A stretch of DNA of 64,000 nt from a cyanobacterium endosymbiont of Epithemia clementina EcSB (GTDB lineage Bacteria; Cyanobacteriota; Cyanobacteriia; Cyanobacteriales; Microcystaceae), in the NCBI RefSeq assembly GCF_029919255.1, contig NZ_CP123991.1:365110-429109 (forward strand). The letters are read 5' to 3'. The notes beneath the pieces are model-generated. The model saw nothing but the letters and a program-made list of their open reading frames with translations, searched no databases and was not told the origin of the DNA. The position numbers and the translations under genes are program-made. Positions 58,785 to 64,000 of the stretch are shown piece by piece. How positions within the stretch are numbered: position 1 is the first letter of the stretch; every line of letters starts with the position of its first letter.

Positions 58785-61138
58785 CCGCTAGTCTTATCTA
58801 TAATTATAAGTCCTGGTCTAGTATATTGACAACTTAACAAAGGATGATTATCCAATTTATTTAACCACTTCTCGTCTAGGACCCATGGCATAAAAACCTG
58901 TATGGAGTTGTCACTAAATCTCCAGTTATTGTGATTGCATTCTTACTTATGGAAACATTGCATATAAGCAGCTTTAAATAAACGCTTAAAAAAACAGATT
59001 ATTTCTTATCCTTATATTTAAGCAATTAGAGTTTAATGTATATTGCCCTGACTAATACTTTTTAAAAGTAACTTTTTTGATAAAGACTGTATTTTACAAC
59101 CTTAGCCAAACTGTATTTATCTTTGAATACCCTTACGACAATTTCATGAGTTTGATTTGATGCTATTCCCATCCTATTACATTTAGTCTGGCACTATAAA
59201 GCTGAAAAATTCTGCTTTATCTGATTCTTTATCTAAAATTTTTAGTTTTTTTACTTCTTTGTTTTTAGGACATGGGTCAATTCTCGTACTCACTTTTGTT
59301 CATTTTTATTGCGAGCTCTTCTTTTAAAGCTTATTTATTCTTCCTGGAGTTTATTTTATCTTTCTCTTTTTTTTTAAAAAACTAAATAATTATTGACTAT
59401 TAGTTATTAATTTCATCTCTTTTTAAGAGTTGTTTAATACATTTTCTGTTTTATTCAATTCAAGTTATTTTTTCTATTTTTTAAAAAATTAAACAGTCTT
59501 TCTCTTGTTATCGTCCTGGACAAAATTCTGTGGTCACGAGTCAACTTTAATAGTTATTACTTTTCTGATTCTATCAGTCTAATTTTTAGTTGAGCTGAGA
59601 TCTAAGATAATCGCTATTTTTTAAATGCTTTTTAATTTTACATTTAGAGAGCTCATCGACTGAGATAGTCTGCTTATCTGGAAGAATAATTCAACGTTTT
59701 AAAAATCTTTCCCTCTTCCATTAAGCCAAACCACTGTTTTATAGAAACTTACTTCCACATAGATTCACCAATTACCAGAGTAATTCAAACATTTTCTAAA
59801 TTCTACAATTCGTTATCTTTTAGTCCCCCATACATCATCTTCATTAGTAGAGATGCCAGCTGCCAAGAAAATTAAATTTCTGCCATTATAATTTTTTTTG
59901 GCAGTTACCTTTCAAGAAAATAGAGTAATTTTGCTAACAACTATTGCTGTCATTCTCACAACTATTAAAAGCTATTTTTTTCTCTAGTTTACTCCTAACA
60001 CACCAGCAAATTTTATAGGTCTAAGTATTCAAATATAAATGAGCAACACTATATATAAAAATATTAATAATATAATTAAGTTGTTAATTTTAGGTTGGTT
60101 TAAATCAGGTACTCACACTAATTATAGTGAATAAACTAGCTAATTGCATCTTCATAGTTTACTAAATTAGTTTCGCTTATACATTAATCAATAACTCAGT
60201 AATAACTAATTTTTTAGGCTATCAATTATTATTTAATTGTTGTTCAACAGGTTTTAATAAAAAAATATAAAGAGCAGAAAATATAAATATAAATTATCAT
60301 TATATTCAATTTTAATGATTAAGTAGATAATGAAGGTACACTAAAAATATATCAACTATCTTTTACATTATTTTTCTCATAAATAGTAAAAATATTTCGT
60401 AATGCAACTAACATGAATAGTGTCCTAATTTTTACTGGTAAATATTTTTTAATAGATTTTTTCTCTTTTTTACCTTGTCAGCTTGTTAGTTTATTAACTT
60501 AAATATATTTTTTAAAAAGCTAGTCTGTATTCAAACTATTTTTCTGGTTTTAGACGGTTACATATATTCATATTAAATTTTTTATTTCTTTTTCGGATTT
60601 ATTGAATTATTTTATCTACTTTTTTTCCACTAGTTATAATTAACGGCTTACCAGAGATTTAGATCTGATTAATTTAAAAAAATTAAACAAATTTATTCCA
60701 CAGTTTTGCTGAGTATTTCTCAGTCGCGTTAACCCAAGTTTGTTACCCCGATGAATTGCTATGAGAACTTTCGAGAAACCAGTTTTAAACAAATGGTAAT
60801 TATCTCTATCTTCAACACTATTGTTGACAATTTAATCGAACTAACTCTATCTTTTTTTAAAAAATTTTTTAGTTTTACTGAACTTAAATCAAGGCCATCC
60901 CCACTCCGATATTGAGAACGTTCTTAAACGAGGAGATAAAATTACTTAACCAAAGTCCTTATAGCTAACCCTGTTAACACACTTTTCGTGATGATCGCTT
61001 TTAAATCTAAAACATGTATTAATATAGTGCTGTTTAATTTATGTCCAACCACCTAATCCCAGTAAAAAACAACAGTAAATTTCATAACTTGATATAGTAA
61101 AACTACTAATGTAAACGGATATTACGGTTTGAGAACTG
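58785..61138. other. 2.35 kb A+T-rich spacer with repeat copy 2
   Basis: The first 100 bases probably contain the ssrA promoter. The decayed repeat (about 59262-59640) is the only assignable element. The remainder, in particular 59900-60700, is very A+T-rich with no recognisable gene. Short non-repeating frames near 60720-60850 are unassigned. Confidence 0.5.
59262..59640. repeat. Decayed repeat element, copy 2 (partner near 313-775)
   Basis: It shares with copy 1 the start block (TGxxTCAATTCTCGxACTCACTT), a middle block and the GAGTCAACTTT block near 59537-59550. A plus-strand frame gives MGQFSYSLLFIFIASSSFKA from the same start as MNQFSHLLFFP in copy 1, which suggests the plus strand was coding. 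The family is unknown. Confidence 0.45.
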
Positions 61139-62113
61139 ATGGACTTATATTACCCTCTGGGATTTCTACTAGTCTCACTAGCAATGGGGATTACACTCTA
61201 TCTAATAACCCCTCGTCGTTATCAGTCTTCCGACACGGTAGCTAAATCCTACGATGAATGGACTCAAGACGGTATTCTAGAATTTTACTGGGGGAAACAT
61301 ATCCACTTAGGTCATTATGGTTCGCCACCCCGAAAAAAAGATTTCTTGACGGCTAAGTCTGACTTTGTGGATGAAATGGCCAAATGGGGAGGGTTAGACC
61401 AATTGCCTCATGGTACTACCGTTTTAGATGTAGGCTGTGGCATTGGTGGAAGCAGTTGTATTCTAGCAAAAGATTATGGGTTTGATGTAACAGGAATTAC
61501 CATTAGTTCCCAACAAGTTAAACGTGCCCAGGAGTTAACCCCTAAGGGGGTTGATGCTAAATTTAAGGTAGACGATGCCCTAGCTCTTTCTTTCCCAGAT
61601 AATAGTTTTGATGTGGTGTGGTCCATTGAAGCAGGTCCCCACATGGTAGATAAAGCCAAATATGCTCAAGAAATGATGCGAGTATTGAAACCTGGCGGTT
61701 TGTTGGTCGTAGCTGATTGGAATCAAAGAGATGATCGTAAAAAGCCTCTTAATTTCTGGGAAAAACTTGTAATGCGCCAACTTCTAGATCAATGGTCTCA
61801 TCCGGCATTTTCTAGTATTGAAGAGTTTTCTGAACTATTAGCAGAAACGGGATTAGTAGAAGGACAAGTGACAACAGCCGACTGGACACGAGAAACACTT
61901 CCTTCTTGGTTTGATTCTATTTGGCAAGGAGTTGTTCGACCTGAAGGATTATTACGTTTTGGTCTATCGGGATTTATTAAATCTTTGCGAGAAGTTCCCA
62001 CTTTGTTATTGATGCGTCTTGCTTTTGGTAGTGGTATTTGTAGATTTGGGATGTTCTGCGCAGTTAAAGTTAATTCTTGTCCCGAATTAACTTTAACTGC
62101 GCAGAGGAAATAG
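61139..62113 (+). CDS. MPBQ/MSBQ-type methyltransferase (VTE3 functional analogue, sll0418-like)
   Basis: A 324-residue SAM-dependent methyltransferase. The N-terminal helix (about 5-22) anchors it to membranes. The domain has VLDVGCGIGGSSCILAKDYG (95-114), PDNSFDVVWSIEAGPHM and VLKPGGLLVVADWNQRDDR, and the C-terminal PSWFDSIWQGVVRPEGLLRF block. Overall it closely follows the cyanobacterial enzyme that methylates 2-methyl-6-phytyl/solanesyl benzoquinol in tocopherol and related quinone synthesis (family knowledge). The last 16 codons form one arm of a 22-bp inverted repeat (62055-62105), so the C-terminus AVKVNSCPELTLTAQRK is probably hairpin-encoded and not conserved. Confidence 0.9.
   Translation: MDLYYPLGFLLVSLAMGITLYLITPRRYQSSDTVAKSYDEWTQDGILEFYWGKHIHLGHYGSPPRKKDFLTAKSDFVDEMAKWGGLDQLPHGTTVLDVGCGIGGSSCILAKDYGFDVTGITISSQQVKRAQELTPKGVDAKFKVDDALALSFPDNSFDVVWSIEAGPHMVDKAKYAQEMMRVLKPGGLLVVADWNQRDDRKKPLNFWEKLVMRQLLDQWSHPAFSSIEEFSELLAETGLVEGQVTTADWTRETLPSWFDSIWQGVVRPEGLLRFGLSGFIKSLREVPTLLLMRLAFGSGICRFGMFCAVKVNSCPELTLTAQRK
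62055..62105 (+). terminator. Hairpin with 22-bp stem overlapping the 3' end of the methyltransferase gene
   Basis: Bases 62055-62076 pair perfectly with 62084-62105 around loop TTGTCCC. The gene's stop is at 62111-62113, so the entire hairpin lies within the coding region. It probably functions as terminator. Both strands encode similar peptides across it, which explains an illusory minus-strand frame (61798-62286). Confidence 0.75.
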
Positions 62114-63481
62114 TTCAAACTGAAGGAACTAATTGTCATCAATAAAAAGTAAAAGTTAATTGTAAGTAGGTAGGCTAAAGTACTGCTAGGTTTATGGTTA
62201 AATAGAAGTACGCATTGATAATTTACGTTAAATACGGTCTGCCTGGAATAGATAAAGTAATCATAATAATAATCGGATAAACTCAAAATTGCTCAATTAT
62301 CTCTAGGCTTTCAACCAACTGAATTCCCCCTTTTTTGATTGAAACTCGTAAATTTTTAGCTATTCCTATAATTAAATCTAACTCTTGGTCATGAGGTAAA
62401 TTTATAAACATCTTGGACGAACAATTGTCTCTTAAATATTAAACTTCAATAATCGAATATCAAGTATAAAAGTCTGAATGACACTTAGCTATCAGCCTCT
62501 TCCTGAAAATTTAGAAAACCATTTCCCAATTTTAGAGCAACCCCACCATACCACTTTTATGCTCTTTATTTTTAGCGATTATTTTATGTGTTAAGAAACA
62601 CCATATTTAAGTCTATTTGTAAATAATTAACTTCTACTTAAAACAAATTCCCTATGGTCTCTCTAGGTTTAAGCAGTTTATATCAATCTGCTCAAACTCG
62701 ATAGTGTTTGAAACTACAGTGAGCAAAATATTGCCGCTCTAGCATGGGACTTTGGAGTAACTGAGGTGCAGTACTGTTCCATTGATTACGTCGAAAGATA
62801 CAAAGGTCAACCTTACCTCCAACCTAGACATTCATGTATTGTTTTATAGTTGCCTTAACTTTCAAAGACAGAAAATTTTACAAACTCTCAAATACTTAAA
62901 ACTGGGAGTAAAAAAATTGCTTGGTGTTTATGATCAAAACTGCGTTCCTTGAATTAAGCGATTAAAGCTTGTCATTAACATTCACTATTATGAAGCTAAG
63001 GTAATGGAGATTGTCCGCTGATCGTACCTATCAACTGATCAAGTTTGTGTAGCACAAAAGCTGGAATGGATCCCTCCCTCGAAATACTCTTATAGAAGAG
63101 AATTGCCTTCGTTGACTACGAAAATCTAGTATAAACCTATGTTTACTTGATTCAGGTACATGCTTCTAGATCAATAAATTTAATCCAATGTGGCTATGAA
63201 CTGTTTTATAGCTGGAACCAAGCAGTGACACTAAAAAGAATCTTCAAGGGAAGAGTTATCAGACTGTGCGCAAATTAAAAGAGCATTAGGGTAGAGTTTA
63301 CTAAGAAACCCCCTCAAAAATCATAAATTTTTGAGAAAAACAATAAGTTTTACTAAATTAAGATCGCTATACTCATAATCTTGTACTTAGTTACAAATTA
63401 ACTAATGAACATAGGAAACAGGGAACATTTCGATACACTCAATGTTATACTCAGTCTTTTAAAGAGTAACCCTAAAAACAG
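62114..63481. other. 1.4 kb spacer with a small minus-strand frame and eroded coding pieces
   Basis: The stretch around 62680-63120 has higher G+C and plus-strand fragments EQNIAALAWDFGVTEVQYCS, LNFQRQKILQTLKYLKLGVK and KLLGVYDQNCVP in changing frames. These are clearly former coding sequence, but I cannot name the gene. A 9-bp hairpin at 63313-63335 lies downstream of the PBP2 gene (minus strand). Otherwise nothing is assignable. Confidence 0.45.
62283..62411 (-). CDS. Possible 42-residue protein, unidentified
   Basis: A complete short minus-strand frame, MFINLPHDQELDLIIGIAKN continuing LRVSIKKGGIQLVESLEIIE and ending QF. Composition is soluble and coding-like, with amphipathic character as in ribbon-helix-helix antitoxins or similar small regulators, but the match is not specific. 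It may be a truncated antitoxin or the stub of a longer dead gene. Confidence 0.35.
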   Translation of the reverse strand: MFINLPHDQELDLIIGIAKNLRVSIKKGGIQLVESLEIIEQF

Positions 63482-64000
63482 TTATTTTTTATTTTTAAAA
63501 TGAGCTTCCATGACCTGACGCACCATGGGGGCAGCTACCGACCCTCCACCCCCGCCGGAATGTTCAGCAAAAGCCACCACTACAATTTCTGGTTTATTAT
63601 AGGGAGCATATCCCCCAAACCAGGCATGTACCTTCCCTGGAGGAGCTTCTGCAGTACCAGTTTTTCCTGCCACAGGTGGTAAGTTTGGCGTATTCAAGGC
63701 TTTTCCGGTTCCACTTGACACAACTTCCCGTAGTCCTTGTTTCAAGGTCGTAATAGTACTAGGTTTAAGATTCATAGACGTTCGCCATTTACTCACATCC
63801 CCGTCTCCTTTCAAAAAATGGGGTTTGACTCGATAACCACCATTAGCAGGGACGGCAAACATGATGGCTACTTGTAGGGGAGTTGCCTGAGTAAACCCTT
63901 GGCCAATAGACATATTTACCGTGTCTCCATCAGTCCATCCCCAACTGTAATTTTTTCGTTTCCAGGTATCATCGGCAATTAACCCTCGTGCCTCTTCTTC
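63482..64000 (-). CDS. mrdA: Penicillin-binding protein 2 (class B transpeptidase), C-terminal part
   Basis: The frame runs in from the right edge: 172 codons plus stop are visible, beginning EEEARGLIADDTWKRKNYSW. It shows NMSIGQGFTQATPLQVAIMF and the KTG box AGKTGTAEAPPGKVHAWFGG of class B transpeptidases, with GYAPYNKPEIVVVAFAEHSG and the AAPMVRQVMEAHF end. This matches the C-terminus of PBP2, which crosslinks peptidoglycan during elongation with RodA. The catalytic SxxK and SxN boxes lie outside the window. The internal ATG at 63911-63913 is not the start. Confidence 0.92.
   Translation of the reverse strand, partial: EEEARGLIADDTWKRKNYSWGWTDGDTVNMSIGQGFTQATPLQVAIMFAVPANGGYRVKPHFLKGDGDVSKWRTSMNLKPSTITTLKQGLREVVSSGTGKALNTPNLPPVAGKTGTAEAPPGKVHAWFGGYAPYNKPEIVVVAFAEHSGGGGGSVAAPMVRQVMEAHFKNKK

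Noticed and set aside
58676-58891. 71-codon minus-strand open frame at the 5' end of the tmRNA
   Set aside because: It overlaps the tmRNA gene; the sequence is explained by the conserved tmRNA structure and not by protein coding.
61798-62286. 162-codon minus-strand open frame overlapping the methyltransferase gene
   Set aside because: It is the shadow of the real plus-strand gene. Its apparent similarity (CAVKVNSGQELTLTAQ) arises because the 22-bp palindrome encodes nearly the same peptide on both strands.

Overview
The window reads as a piece of a cyanobacterial chromosome undergoing reductive decay. Cyanobacterial markers are HIP1 octamers (GCGATCGC) inside genes, an NDH-1 subunit N, a hopanoid-associated epimerase, an MPBQ/MSBQ-type methyltransferase, the DUF3038-DUF4335 pair, a CbiG-CobJ fusion, a tmRNA with a cyanobacterial-style tag and a small ORF that looks like photosystem I subunit PsaM. 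Only about half of the sequence is intact coding DNA. The rest is very A+T-rich spacer in which eroded genes and transposases can still be read through stops and frameshifts. This resembles the genomes of recently reduced cyanobacterial endosymbionts such as the nitrogen-fixing spheroid bodies of rhopalodiacean diatoms. That assignment is an inference, because no taxonomic marker such as rRNA lies in the window.

Layout. 1-2300: gene tail, then decayed insertion sequences. 2300-6300: ClC channel with CBS and Usp domains, and NAD kinase in convergent orientation. 6300-10900: wecB between stretches of dead IS630 DNA. 10900-15700: an lptA-lptB-lptF/G lipopolysaccharide export operon, then an ABC-2 ATPase and hpnA. 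15700-22700: yebC and proA separated by long spacers, with a dead phage-holin-like gene. 22700-28000: speE, cbiG-cobJ, a small DMT-type membrane protein, tRNA-Arg and thrC. 28000-36200: a dead PEP-utilising-enzyme fragment, an Ig-like/propeller membrane protein, the psaM-like ORF, tRNA-Gly, ndhN, a glyoxalase-fold membrane protein and a dead secreted-protein gene. 36200-41500: peptide ABC permease, apt, DUF3038/DUF4335 and speD. 41500-46000: spacer with a dead phosphoenolpyruvate synthase gene and a dead IS630. 46000-58800: smc, a dead type 2 isopentenyl-diphosphate isomerase, glpK, a BioD-like/DRTGG protein, selO and ssrA (tmRNA). 58800-64000: spacer with a decayed repeat, the methyltransferase, another spacer and the 3' end of a class B penicillin-binding protein 2 gene.

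The surviving genes are core functions: envelope assembly (Lpt, WecB, PBP2, HpnA), NADP and proline/threonine/purine/polyamine metabolism (speD and speE together make spermidine), corrinoid synthesis, chromosome segregation and ribosome rescue. The recognisable dead genes are optional or redundant steps (PEP synthase, type 2 IPP isomerase, small membrane or secreted proteins) and transposases. The spacers also hold many unique, nearly perfect A+T-rich hairpins. Some lie at gene ends and look like terminators; others stand alone where genes have disappeared.
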